NCBI GenBank assembly: GCA_043557195.1
Contig: CP121314.1
Coordinates: forward strand, 1,612,001 to 1,676,000
Origin: Jejuia sp043557195
GTDB taxonomy: Bacteria; Bacteroidota; Bacteroidia; Flavobacteriales; Flavobacteriaceae
Length of the DNA: 64,000 bases
Direction: 5' to 3'
Shown: positions 18,187 to 25,177 of the stretch, piece after piece
Numbering within the stretch: position 1 is the first letter of the stretch
Layout: each line of letters starts with the position of its first letter
Translations under genes and position numbers: made by a program
The notes under the pieces: model-generated
What the model saw: only the letters and a program-made list of their open reading frames with translations
Databases searched by the model: none
Told to the model about the DNA's origin: nothing

Positions 18187-18537
18187 TTATCGCTTTCGTT
18201 TTACTAGGGCGTAATAATCACCATCTAAAGGCAAATACCCTTGATCGTACACAAAATAATACACCTTGCCAGCTTTTGTCGTGTAGATACTTGTAAAATA
18301 ATTAAAATCAAACCCCGCTTCAATAAGAGTTGCTTTAGAGCGGGTAACTTTTCCATCAGGGTTTAAACGTTCAAGTATTCTATGGTTTTTACGCAGCCTA
18401 TTATTAGTGTTTCTAATAAGGTTTTTACTGTCTTTATTAATCCGGTTGTTGTAGGCATTTCTACAACCATCACTACAGAATTTTTTATCAATTCTACCAA
18501 AAATCTTATCACCACATTCTAAACATTGTTTTTCCAT
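18187..18537 (-). CDS. Small zinc-finger protein, unknown
   Basis: 116 aa. The N-terminal four-Cys motif (CLECGDKIFGRIDKKFCSDGC, residues 5-25) looks like a treble-clef or MYND-like zinc knuckle. It is followed by a basic helical region and a short beta-rich tail (GKVYYFVYDQGYLPL). Common in Flavobacteriia as a hypothetical protein; no assigned role. It ends the GNAT-to-zinc-finger pair (2-bp gap). Confidence 0.7.
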   Translation of the reverse strand: MEKQCLECGDKIFGRIDKKFCSDGCRNAYNNRINKDSKNLIRNTNNRLRKNHRILERLNPDGKVTRSKATLIEAGFDFNYFTSIYTTKAGKVYYFVYDQGYLPLDGDYYALVKRKR

Positions 18538-18539
18538 AC

Positions 18540-19070
18540 CTATTTGTTTTCAATTTTATACCAACGTAGTTGAAGGTTTTCCTGTTCAAAATAAAAATCT
18601 TTAATATAGCTTAATCCTATTTTTAAAAGCGCATTATGAGACGCTTGATTATTAATTTCAGTTGTGGCATATAACCTTTGAAGCTTCAAAACATTGAATG
18701 CATAATCTACAGCTGCTTTTCCAGATTCGGTAGCATACCCTTTGCCCCAATGCCGTTTTATTAACCTATACCCAACATCGTAATATTTAGTAAAACCATT
18801 CATATTGTATTCGGTATTTAATCGAACTCCAGACCAACCGATAAAATCTCCAGATGATTTTTCAATAGCCGCAAAACGTCCGATACCTCTGTCTTTATAT
18901 TGATGAATAACACTCTCCAAAATCTTTTGAGATTCTGCCTTTGTTTTTACAGGCTTATTCCCTAGATATTTATGAACTTCAGGATCTGAATCTAATTCAA
19001 ACATTCCTTCTAAATCCGTCAATCGGAGTTCTCTTAAAATTAAGCGTTCTGTTTCAATATGAAATGTCAT
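18540..19070 (-). CDS. GNAT acetyltransferase, RimJ/RimL-like
   Basis: 176 aa. The single GNAT domain begins with IETERLILRELRLTDLEGMFELDSDPEV, the usual RimJ/RimL-type opening. The acetyl-CoA loop is in YRLIKRHWGKGYATES. The C-terminal A-x-N-x-x-S-x-x-x-L segment (NQASHNALLKIGLSYI) completes the fold. The substrate may be a ribosomal protein N-terminus or a small molecule. Confidence 0.88.
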   Translation of the reverse strand: MTFHIETERLILRELRLTDLEGMFELDSDPEVHKYLGNKPVKTKAESQKILESVIHQYKDRGIGRFAAIEKSSGDFIGWSGVRLNTEYNMNGFTKYYDVGYRLIKRHWGKGYATESGKAAVDYAFNVLKLQRLYATTEINNQASHNALLKIGLSYIKDFYFEQENLQLRWYKIENK

Positions 19071-19079
19071 AATTTTTAA

Positions 19080-20030
19080 TTAAGCCCAAATGCTTTCAAG
19101 CGTATAAGGGCTGCCTTCATACACCCAATGCTCTCCAGTTAAGAATCTATAATTCTTATCTAAAGCTGCTATTTTCTCCATATCACTTTCTGAAAGTTCT
19201 ACAGATTGCGCTTCAAAGTTTTCTAAAATTCGTTTAGGGTTTACCGATTTTGGAATTACCGATGTGCCTCTATGCAATGCCCAACTTATTAAAATTTGCC
19301 CTGGTGTTGTGTTTTTAGATTTAGCGAGTTCCAAAATAACTGTATCTTCCAAAAGTTTAGGCTCGTCTTCTGCTTTAAATTTTGCTGCTCTATCTCCCGA
19401 ACCCAAGGGTGCATAAGCTGTAACATGCATATCATTAGCTTTACAAAAGTTCAACATATCATTTTGTTGATAATATGGATGACATTCAATCTGATTCATT
19501 TCAGGCTTTATTTTAGCACTGGCAATTAATTTAGTTAACGCTTTTGGTCCAAAATTAGAAACTCCTATATGCTTAGTTAATCCTAACGCTACACCTCTTT
19601 CCATACCTTCCCAAGTCGTCTCGTTTGGCAATTCTTCTAAAGAAATAAAATGCGCCGCACTACTTACAAATGGGATTTCCTTTTTCTGGGCAATAGGCCA
19701 ATGTATCAAATACAAGTCTAAATATTCCAATTGTAAATCGCTCAGCGTTTGTTTTAGTGCGATAATAACATCGTCTTTAGCATGCATATTACTCCATACT
19801 TTTGAAGTTATCCATAAATCTTCGCGAGAAACAACACCTTCTTTAATCACCTCATCAAGGGCTTTTCCAACTTCTTTCTCATTACCGTATGCAGCAGCAC
19901 AATCTATATGTCTGTAACCAGCTTTAATGGCAGTTTTTACCGCGTTGTATACTTCCCCTTCGGCAGATTTCCATGTACCTAAACCAAAAGCTGGCATTTC
20001 GTCGTTATTTCTAAATTTTAGTGTTCTCAT
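19080..20030 (-). CDS. Aldo/keto reductase
   Basis: 316 aa TIM barrel. The AKR signature GYRHIDCAAAYGNEKEVG contains the catalytic Asp and Tyr. WITSKVW carries the Lys, and LIHWP the His. The NADPH-binding C-terminal segment is VIPKSVNPKRILENFEA. It reduces aldehydes or ketones with NADPH; the physiological substrate is unknown. It lies between a GNAT gene and a DinB-family gene on the same strand. Confidence 0.95.
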   Translation of the reverse strand: MRTLKFRNNDEMPAFGLGTWKSAEGEVYNAVKTAIKAGYRHIDCAAAYGNEKEVGKALDEVIKEGVVSREDLWITSKVWSNMHAKDDVIIALKQTLSDLQLEYLDLYLIHWPIAQKKEIPFVSSAAHFISLEELPNETTWEGMERGVALGLTKHIGVSNFGPKALTKLIASAKIKPEMNQIECHPYYQQNDMLNFCKANDMHVTAYAPLGSGDRAAKFKAEDEPKLLEDTVILELAKSKNTTPGQILISWALHRGTSVIPKSVNPKRILENFEAQSVELSESDMEKIAALDKNYRFLTGEHWVYEGSPYTLESIWA

Positions 20031-20059
20031 ATATTGTTATTAGATTTTTTTAGTTGTTT

Positions 20060-20569
20060 TTACCAAGCCCCTGCATAGTTTAAATCTATTCCAGAAGATG
20101 ATTTTAAAAATTCAAATTTATACCGTAATATCTGTCTGATATGTAAATAATCATGTGCTAACCAATTTCTTAAAAAGAGTTCTGCAGATAATTCACCAAG
20201 CTCAGGATGTGATAATGTGTTACTCCAATTCACATCATTTTGTTGTCTAAGCCATTGTACAGAAGTGTCTCGCTCTTTTAAAAATGCTTTAAGTCTCTCT
20301 TGGTAATTTTTAGACACATAATTTCTTTCTTTAACCCAGCCTTCAGGATCAATAGGAACCAACACCTTTTCCGGTGTTTCTAAAGCATGTTTTACTCTTG
20401 CTCTAAAATCATAAATTTCTTCATCTAAAAGATGACAAACAATTTCTAACAAACACCATTTTTCTGGTCTTGGTCTCCATAGATATTTGCTTTCGGGTAA
20501 ATATCTTAAAAGGTTTTCGAAAACCTGTTTATTATTTTCTAACTGATTTAAAATATTCTCAAACCGCAT
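20060..20569 (-). CDS. DinB family metal-binding protein
   Basis: 169 aa from the ATG at 20569. An upstream in-frame ATG at 20602 would overlap the inverted repeat and add 11 residues not expected for the family. DinB/YfiT four-helix-bundle features: the first helix MRFENILNQLENNKQ, the metal-His segment VCHLLDEEIYDF and the last-helix NWLAHDYLHIRQILRY. Relatives act as thiol-dependent transferases or are uncharacterised. The repeat at 20591-20622 lies in its promoter region. Confidence 0.85.
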   Translation of the reverse strand: MRFENILNQLENNKQVFENLLRYLPESKYLWRPRPEKWCLLEIVCHLLDEEIYDFRARVKHALETPEKVLVPIDPEGWVKERNYVSKNYQERLKAFLKERDTSVQWLRQQNDVNWSNTLSHPELGELSAELFLRNWLAHDYLHIRQILRYKFEFLKSSSGIDLNYAGAW

Positions 20570-20590
20570 TATTACTAGTGTTTTAACAAA

Positions 20591-20622
20591 TGTACAAGGC
20601 ATCTATATACATTGAGGGACAA
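20591..20622 (+). repeat. Left copy of an inverted repeat flanking the accessory island
   Basis: Reads TGTACA-A-GGCATCTATATACA-TTGA-GGGACAA. The reverse complement of 25392-25424 has the same three blocks (6, 14 and 7 bp identical) with one- to four-base differences between them. The two copies face each other across about 4.8 kb. Either transposon-like ends or a shared regulatory element upstream of two outward-reading genes would explain it. Confidence 0.7.
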
Positions 20623-20694
20623 ACACCTAACATTCAATAATTTTTACAGAATTAAAGGTAAATAAAATTGCATCATTACAAACGTTTACAGATT

Positions 20695-20844
20695 ATGACC
20701 AGAAAACATTTAGAAAAAATCATCAATAAAACACAAGAGGAAATTGATAAAATAGAAGAAATAGCGAAAATACTAGACTCTAATAAAGAGCTTCTTAAAA
20801 AATATGAATTTCAAGTATTACTAAAAGGTAAATCTATTTTTTAA
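20695..20844 (+). CDS. Possible 49-aa helical protein
   Basis: Open frame of 49 codons starting MTRKHLEKIINKTQEEIDKI and ending KGKSIF. The charged, regularly spaced hydrophobics suggest a single long helix. It overlaps the 3' end of the opposite-strand gene by 11 bp. No family recognised; the length and codon pattern make it plausible but unproven. Confidence 0.4.
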   Translation: MTRKHLEKIINKTQEEIDKIEEIAKILDSNKELLKKYEFQVLLKGKSIF

Positions 20845-21103
20845 GGGACTTTGCTATAACTTTTTCAAAGTCCTTACAGCAGAAATCAGATAAATCAAAG
20901 GATAGAGATTTAGACTGGTTATAACTTAGGGTTATAGTGCCTTTTGATTTGTCTTTATGATTTTCGCATTGACTGTTTTTAAGGCTATTTTCTAACTCTT
21001 GCTTTATATGCTCTAAGGCTTCGCCGAATGATTTTTCAGCTAAATCGTTTATGAAATCAAAATCACTTTTGTATTTGACCCTCTTGGTTTTTATCTCTAT
21101 CAT
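20834..21103 (-). CDS. Hypothetical 89-aa protein
   Basis: 89 aa, soluble, acidic/basic mixed, with a helical middle (FINDLAEKSFGEALEHIKQELENSLK) and a CC pair near the C-terminus (SDFCCKDFEK). No family recognised. It follows a 50-aa membrane protein gene after 25 bp on the same strand, so the two probably form an operon within the accessory island. Confidence 0.55.
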   Translation of the reverse strand: MIEIKTKRVKYKSDFDFINDLAEKSFGEALEHIKQELENSLKNSQCENHKDKSKGTITLSYNQSKSLSFDLSDFCCKDFEKVIAKSLKK

Positions 21104-21128
21104 ATTATTTATTTAGATGTGCATAAAT

Positions 21129-21281
21129 TTAAGAAAATAAAAACAGGTAGAGTTGATACAATCCATATCCTACACCACCAATTATTAAAGAGAAAAACCC
21201 TAGTTTAACAAGGTCTTCATATTTACTCATGTAGTTGTCGTGGTGGGTATTGTATCGCTTGTCTTTTTTGTTGAATAGCAT
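21129..21281 (-). CDS. Small 50-aa membrane protein
   Basis: Open frame of 50 codons, beginning MLFNKKDKRYNTHHDNYMSK. A polar N-terminus is followed by one membrane helix (LGFFSLIIGGVGYGLYQLYLFLF). It lies 25 bp upstream of the 89-aa gene. The clean polar-then-hydrophobic layout supports a real single-pass protein. Function unknown; an internal start at residue 18 (MSKYEDL) is possible. Confidence 0.5.
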   Translation of the reverse strand: MLFNKKDKRYNTHHDNYMSKYEDLVKLGFFSLIIGGVGYGLYQLYLFLFS

Positions 21282-21368
21282 CGTGTATATTATAAAGTAA
21301 AGCTAATTAAAATGTTCCAGAGCCACAAAATAGGTCTTGACAAGGTGAACTAGCTATTGTAAAATTAT

Positions 21369-21376
21369 TATCTTTG
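21369..21376 (+). promoter_or_regulatory. Candidate -7 element (TATCTTTG) ahead of the hairpin-rich segment
   Basis: TATCTTTG is an exact TAnnTTTG match, positioned so that transcription would start just before the first hairpin at about 21385. No protein-coding gene follows it on this strand for 1.6 kb. Confidence 0.4.
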
Positions 21377-21382
21377 TAAATG

Positions 21383-21537
21383 AAAAAAGGGAGCAAACCG
21401 CTAAGTCTCTCCCTTTTCCGACTTTAAGTTAAAAGCCCTATCCTAATGAGAGACGGCACACTTTTAACAGCTAGTCTGATACTTCCTAATGATGGAAGCC
21501 TTGATATTTTAAGCACTCTTTTTGGGTGCTTTTCTTA
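21383..21537 (+). ncRNA. Putative structured non-coding RNA with four hairpins
   Basis: Four consecutive inverted repeats: AAAAGGGAG/CTCCCTTTT (21385-21393, 21409-21417), GTTAAAAG/CTTTTAAC (21428-21435, 21461-21468), CTTCC/GGAAG (21482-21486, 21494-21498) and AAGCAC/GTGCTT followed by TTTC (21511-21516, 21526-21531), the last resembling a terminator. Hairpins 2 and 3 display the same 9-mer, TCCTAATGA (21441-21449 and 21484-21492). A -7 box precedes the segment. The opposite orientation, as 3' UTR of the P63C gene with a T-rich terminator at hairpin 1, is also possible. No Rfam family recognised. Confidence 0.45.
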
Positions 21538-21612
21538 TTTAATACAAAGATAATCATTAAATCAATGCACTCTTTTTTGGTTTCCTATATGCGGACTACA
21601 GACCTCATGTAG

Positions 21613-21628
21613 GGGTATTCAAATACCC
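21613..21628. repeat. Palindrome GGGTATT-CA-AATACCC
   Basis: Two 7-bp arms separated by two bases, just beyond the P63C stop. The loop is too small for an RNA hairpin, so a protein-binding or transposon-end site is more likely. No second copy was found in the island. Confidence 0.4.
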
Positions 21629-21684
21629 GTATACAAATTTAAGTGTTATCTTAATATTACTAAAACTTGTGAATAAAATCGTTA

Positions 21685-22563
21685 TTATTCGTCTTCCAAA
21701 AATAAATCTAATTGGTCTCCTATTTTAGGATATGCCCTTTCAACTAATTCAGTATATTTTCTCCAACTTGTTGTGGCTCTTGCTAAAGCAATTAAACCAC
21801 CAAAAAATTCTCTTAATTTTGGTTCTCCAACCTCATCGGTTAAAAATTGAAAATGTTTAAATTCTCTATACCCCTTATCATTTTTCGGATTCTTTCTCTC
21901 TAATTCATGTAAAATATTTGGTGCTATTCTTTCGTAAATATATTTATTAGTCCACTTCCCAATAACTCCTGGTCTTTTTTGAGCATTTTGTTCTTTCCAG
22001 TCCCAATTATTCAATCTAAACCATTGTTTATAAAGCTCTAAAGGAAAAGTAACTTGATATTTTTTAGCATCTTCTAATAAGTATTGGTCTAATATCTTTT
22101 GTAATGCACCTTTTACTCTAACATCTTCATAACCAGTAGCCTCATCAACTAGCGCAGTAATTCCTAATTTAGCTAATGATCGTACTAATATTTCTGCTTT
22201 TAAAGCTGTGTTTGCTTGACTTGCATGTAATGCGCCAGCTTCTCTAGCCTTTAAATATAGTTCAGAGACTAAAGGAACTATATTGGCATCATAACCCTCT
22301 TGTACTTTATTATTTAGATTAAAATACTCAATTTTATTGATCACACTCGCTAAATCACTAGATATAAATGGTTTAAGATTTTTTGCGTCCATAAAAGTAG
22401 GTAAGTTGATCACTCTTGTTGTACCTCTAACGGGTCTATCTAAAGCCTTAAAAACAGCTGTTTGTGTAATTATTCTCTTTCCATCTTCTAAAACAGCTAC
22501 ATCTAATTCAGTCTCTCCTAGTTTTAATTTACCCTCATGCGTTGCTTTCAATATTTCTGACAT
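21685..22563 (-). CDS. P63C domain-containing protein
   Basis: 292 aa, soluble. It matches the P63C-domain family: an N-terminal SEILKATHEGKLKLGETELDVAVLEDGKRIITQTAVFKAL segment reminiscent of phage KilA/antirepressor-type N-termini, and the C-terminal FPLELYKQWFRLNN...RPGVIGKWTNKYIYERIAPNILHEL region. The family is named after a phage protein; the function is unknown. Its start lies inside the upstream transposase-like gene (29-bp overlap), so the two are probably translated together. Likely of mobile-element origin. Confidence 0.75.
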   Translation of the reverse strand: MSEILKATHEGKLKLGETELDVAVLEDGKRIITQTAVFKALDRPVRGTTRVINLPTFMDAKNLKPFISSDLASVINKIEYFNLNNKVQEGYDANIVPLVSELYLKAREAGALHASQANTALKAEILVRSLAKLGITALVDEATGYEDVRVKGALQKILDQYLLEDAKKYQVTFPLELYKQWFRLNNWDWKEQNAQKRPGVIGKWTNKYIYERIAPNILHELERKNPKNDKGYREFKHFQFLTDEVGEPKLREFFGGLIALARATTSWRKYTELVERAYPKIGDQLDLFLEDE

Positions 22564-22948
22564 CTTTTAAAATATTTAAAATTAAGTTGTTTTGTTTTAA
22601 AATAGAATTTTTGATTTGATTTGAAATTCTCCAAGCCGTATCCTTAGTTGTACTTAATCTTTTTGCTAATTCTCTTGATGAAATACTATTTTCAGTATTC
22701 ATAATTAGATATATGCAGAAAAACCACTTTTGTAAATCTATTTTTGTTTTATGAAACATTGTATTTACTGTAACACTATAAGAAGTATTGCAGGTGTTGC
22801 AATGGTATCTATTATCTTCTTTTAGTTCCGTATGGTGCTTAGAGTTACAATAGGGGCAAATGGGAGTACCCATCCATATAAGCTCTTCAAGATGATTAAT
22901 GCAATCCCTTTTACTTGGAAATTTATTATAAATATCTACTAATGTCAT
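22535..22948 (-). CDS. Transposase-derived zinc-ribbon/HTH protein (IS1595-like N-terminus only)
   Basis: 137 aa. Residues ~28-60 form a zinc ribbon (CPYC...CNTC). About residues 60-120 match the IS1595/ISXO2 helix-turn-helix (WFFCIYLIMNTENSISSRELAKRLSTTKDTAWRISNQIKNS), as in the full transposase next door (IWFAAIFLATTHKKGISSVQLALDLGITQKTAWFVLHRIREM). The DDE catalytic domain is entirely absent, yet the frame is intact and overlaps the P63C start by 29 bp. It could be a degenerated transposase or a domesticated DNA-binding regulator. The intact overlap favours the latter. Confidence 0.65.
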   Translation of the reverse strand: MTLVDIYNKFPSKRDCINHLEELIWMGTPICPYCNSKHHTELKEDNRYHCNTCNTSYSVTVNTMFHKTKIDLQKWFFCIYLIMNTENSISSRELAKRLSTTKDTAWRISNQIKNSILKQNNLILNILKDVRNIESNA

Positions 22949-23025
22949 TATTTATTTAATATCTACCATTAACAATGACAAATATATGTGAAATATTTAT
23001 AACTTTACTACCTTTAACTATGACA
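22942..23025. promoter_or_regulatory. Repeats in the divergent promoter between the zinc-ribbon gene and the transposase
   Basis: Two imperfect direct repeats, TACCATTAACAATGACA (22964-22980) and TACCTTTAACTATGACA (23009-23025), lie 45 bp apart. A partial inverted copy (ATGTCATTA, from 22943) overlaps the start of the zinc-ribbon gene. They sit between two divergent genes encoding related DNA-binding domains, so they are candidate operators or transposase-binding sites. Confidence 0.45.
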
Positions 23026-23070
23026 ATAAATTATTTTGTTTTATATTTGTATAAATAATAACAGGAAACC

Positions 23071-24015
23071 ATGAATTTTAAATCTCTACCACAGCTTTTA
23101 GATTACTTCAAAGAAGAAAGTACTTGTATAGAATATTACGAGCAGATTCGTTGGGGCGGTAAACCTGTCTGTCCTCATTGTGGTAGTGAGCGCACATACA
23201 AAACCAATAGAGGGCATAAATGCGCTAATAATGAGTGTTACAAAAAGTTTACGGTTAAAGTTGGTACAATCTTTCATGGTTCTAAAATCTCTTTAAGAAT
23301 ATGGTTTGCAGCGATATTTTTAGCAACTACACATAAGAAAGGTATTAGTTCGGTTCAACTGGCTTTGGATTTAGGGATTACACAAAAAACAGCATGGTTC
23401 GTACTTCACAGAATTAGAGAAATGCTAAAAGACAAAGCACCGCAAATGTTAGGCGAGAATAATATGGTAGAAGTTGATGAAACTTACATAGGTGGAAACA
23501 ATAAAAATAGACATTACGGCAAAAAGCGTTCTAAAGAGGATAACACTTTAACCAATAGTGGTGAAGTGTACCAACCCAAAAAAATGGTAGTTGGTATTAT
23601 TGAGCGTAATGGTAAAGTAGCCTTAAAACATGTGCCAAGTGCTGATTTAAACAATATCGGCGCATTGATTACTAAGCACGTACCTAAAGGTTCTACTATT
23701 TATTCAGATGAAGCACCAGTTTACACGCACTTAAAAAAGCATTACACGCATGACAACGTTAAGCACTCATTGAATGTTTATGTTGAAAACGGTGTACATA
23801 CTAATACGATAGAGAACTTCTGGAGTGTTTTGAAACGTGGTTTATATGGTGTTTACCACCAAGTAAGCGCAAAACATTTAGAGCGTTATTTAGATGAATT
23901 TAGCGCACGTTTTAATACTCGTAAATTATCTAGTCAAGAACGATTTGAAAAGTTTTTAGTAGATAGCGAGAGTGTGTTGAGTTATAAGAGATTAACTCGC
24001 TTTAAGTGTGATTAG
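23071..24015 (+). CDS. IS1595 family (ISXO2-like) transposase
   Basis: 314 aa. An N-terminal zinc ribbon (CPHCGS...CANNEC) and HTH are followed by the DDE-type ISXO2-like domain. The catalytic acidic segments are VEVDETYIGG (first Asp) and TIYSDEAPVY (second Asp). NTIENFWSVLKRGLYGVYHQVSAKHLERYLDEFSARFNTR is the conserved C-terminal segment. The frame is complete, so the element could be active. Terminal inverted repeats of a short IS could not be identified immediately around the gene. It overlaps the convergent GNAT gene by 24 bp. Confidence 0.92.
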   Translation: MNFKSLPQLLDYFKEESTCIEYYEQIRWGGKPVCPHCGSERTYKTNRGHKCANNECYKKFTVKVGTIFHGSKISLRIWFAAIFLATTHKKGISSVQLALDLGITQKTAWFVLHRIREMLKDKAPQMLGENNMVEVDETYIGGNNKNRHYGKKRSKEDNTLTNSGEVYQPKKMVVGIIERNGKVALKHVPSADLNNIGALITKHVPKGSTIYSDEAPVYTHLKKHYTHDNVKHSLNVYVENGVHTNTIENFWSVLKRGLYGVYHQVSAKHLERYLDEFSARFNTRKLSSQERFEKFLVDSESVLSYKRLTRFKCD

Positions 24016-24687
24016 ATCGAAGAACATTATTCTAGAGTCTAACTTAGCCCCTTCGTCCAGACCAATGTACTCAATCTCTTCTTTCTCTGTATTGAATAAA
24101 TATCTAAATCCGTTTTTTTCATAATAATTTAAAACGGATTTAGAATTATAGGCATCTACAACTATAAATCTACAGCCAGTCTTGTTAGAAGGACTAATAA
24201 ACCAAGCTTTAATAAAATCCATGAGCTCTCCACCAATACCTAGTTTTCTATGATTTTTAGAAACTCCCAGTCTTCCAACTAAAACCGAAGGGTAACTTTT
24301 TATAAAATGCTTGGCATGTGATACGTTTTTCCTTACTCTCCTTTTTTGTCTCTTTGGTAATGTTACATTTTTAATGCTATCATTAGACACGCTAAAAGCG
24401 CATACTATTTCTTTAGTTATGTCATCAGTAAAACAATAAGTTTTTCCGAATAACTCATCATAATAATTTTTGTAATCTTCAGAGAAGAATTCATTTAAGT
24501 CTGTGTCTCCGCAATCAAAAAGATTTTCACAATTTGATATAACAGAATCATTAAATATACTTAAAGTACATTTAGAAGCTAAATAAGAATCTGAATTAAA
24601 TTTTCGCTTTGGATAATATTCTACCTGCCGTTTTAACCTCCTTAGTGAAGTCAACAGTTTGTTTAGATGATTTAGACCTGTTTGCAA
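23992..24687 (-). CDS. GNAT acetyltransferase, probable toxin of a toxin-antitoxin pair
   Basis: Up to 231 aa. The GNAT core starts near KCTLSIFNDSVISN and contains FDCGDTDLNEFF, the opening typical of TacT/AtaT-like tRNA-acetylating toxins. VGRLGVSKNHRKLGIGGELMDFI carries the acetyl-CoA RxxGxG loop, and DAYNSKSVLNYYEKNGFRYL the C-terminal core. The only ATG before the core, at 24687, lies 92 bp inside the upstream small gene and adds about 37 extra residues. Overlap translation, a non-ATG start near 24590 or an old frameshift are all possible. The target is unknown. Confidence 0.8.
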   Translation of the reverse strand: MQTGLNHLNKLLTSLRRLKRQVEYYPKRKFNSDSYLASKCTLSIFNDSVISNCENLFDCGDTDLNEFFSEDYKNYYDELFGKTYCFTDDITKEIVCAFSVSNDSIKNVTLPKRQKRRVRKNVSHAKHFIKSYPSVLVGRLGVSKNHRKLGIGGELMDFIKAWFISPSNKTGCRFIVVDAYNSKSVLNYYEKNGFRYLFNTEKEEIEYIGLDEGAKLDSRIMFFDLITLKAS

Positions 24688-24751
24688 TGTTTACAAATCT
24701 TTCTGCAATTTTCCCTTTTAGAATAGGTATAGGACGTATTGAAATTGCCAT
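24596..24751 (-). CDS. Small 51-aa protein, probable antitoxin of the GNAT toxin
   Basis: 51 aa beginning MAISIRPIPILKGKIAERFV and ending GRILSKAKI. It is basic, with an N-terminal MAISIRPIP motif, then helical. Short proteins of this style occur upstream of GNAT genes in Bacteroidota, as I recall; they are not the usual DUF1778 ribbon-helix-helix antitoxin. The gene overlaps the toxin frame by 92 bp. A perfect 18-bp palindrome lies 18 bp upstream of its start. Antitoxin function is inferred from arrangement only. Confidence 0.55.
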   Translation of the reverse strand: MAISIRPIPILKGKIAERFVNIANRSKSSKQTVDFTKEVKTAGRILSKAKI

Positions 24752-24769
24752 TTTATGTTTAGTTTTGAT

Positions 24770-24787
24770 GTTATTATATATAATAAC
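24770..24787. promoter_or_regulatory. Perfect 18-bp palindrome, candidate operator of the toxin-antitoxin pair
   Basis: GTTATTATATATAATAAC is its own reverse complement and lies 18 bp upstream of the putative antitoxin ATG, where an autoregulatory operator would be expected. Confidence 0.55.
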
Positions 24788-24997
24788 GGTACAATATTAC
24801 TATTTTGTAAGATATTTTAACTTGAATTACAAGTCAAATAAATTAATTTATACGCTATTTAAATAATGTTTTTAATAGATTTTATTTATTATACAGTTTA
24901 CGCTTACACTAAGCGGTTCAATTAGTTATACGTTTTTAAACACGTTTTTGTTACTAACAATTATAACTTTAACATAAATTTTAACTAATTTTGTACT

Positions 24998-25177
24998 ATG
25001 AGCAAAGAAGAAAAGCGATTAACAAGGTCAGAAAGATTAAGACTAATTGCTTTTAGAAATTATATGGAGAAAAAGAAACAAAAAGAAACAAAACCTAAAG
25101 AAGAACCGTTAAAAATTAACACATCTTTAGACGACGTATTAAAGGCTTCCGTTCCTAAGCCAAAACAAAAGGAATAG
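24998..25177 (+). CDS. Small 59-aa basic protein, unknown
   Basis: 59 aa. It starts MSKEEKRLTRSERLRLIAFR, continues with a Lys/Glu-rich helix and ends NTSLDDVLKASVPKPKQKE. Highly charged, with no membrane segment. A TAATTTTG promoter element (24986-24993) ends only 4 bp before the ATG, implying a leaderless or nearly leaderless mRNA. No recognised family; the ordered composition and promoter support a real gene. Confidence 0.6.
   Translation: MSKEEKRLTRSERLRLIAFRNYMEKKKQKETKPKEEPLKINTSLDDVLKASVPKPKQKE

Noticed and set aside
21383..21537. Retron or type III toxin-antitoxin RNA
   Set aside because: No reverse transcriptase or ToxN-like gene nearby and no tandem repeats in the hairpin region.
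24609..24866. 85-codon plus-strand ORF with hydrophobic C-terminus
   Set aside because: Antisense to the 51-aa antitoxin candidate and its palindrome; codon pattern less convincing than the minus-strand frame.
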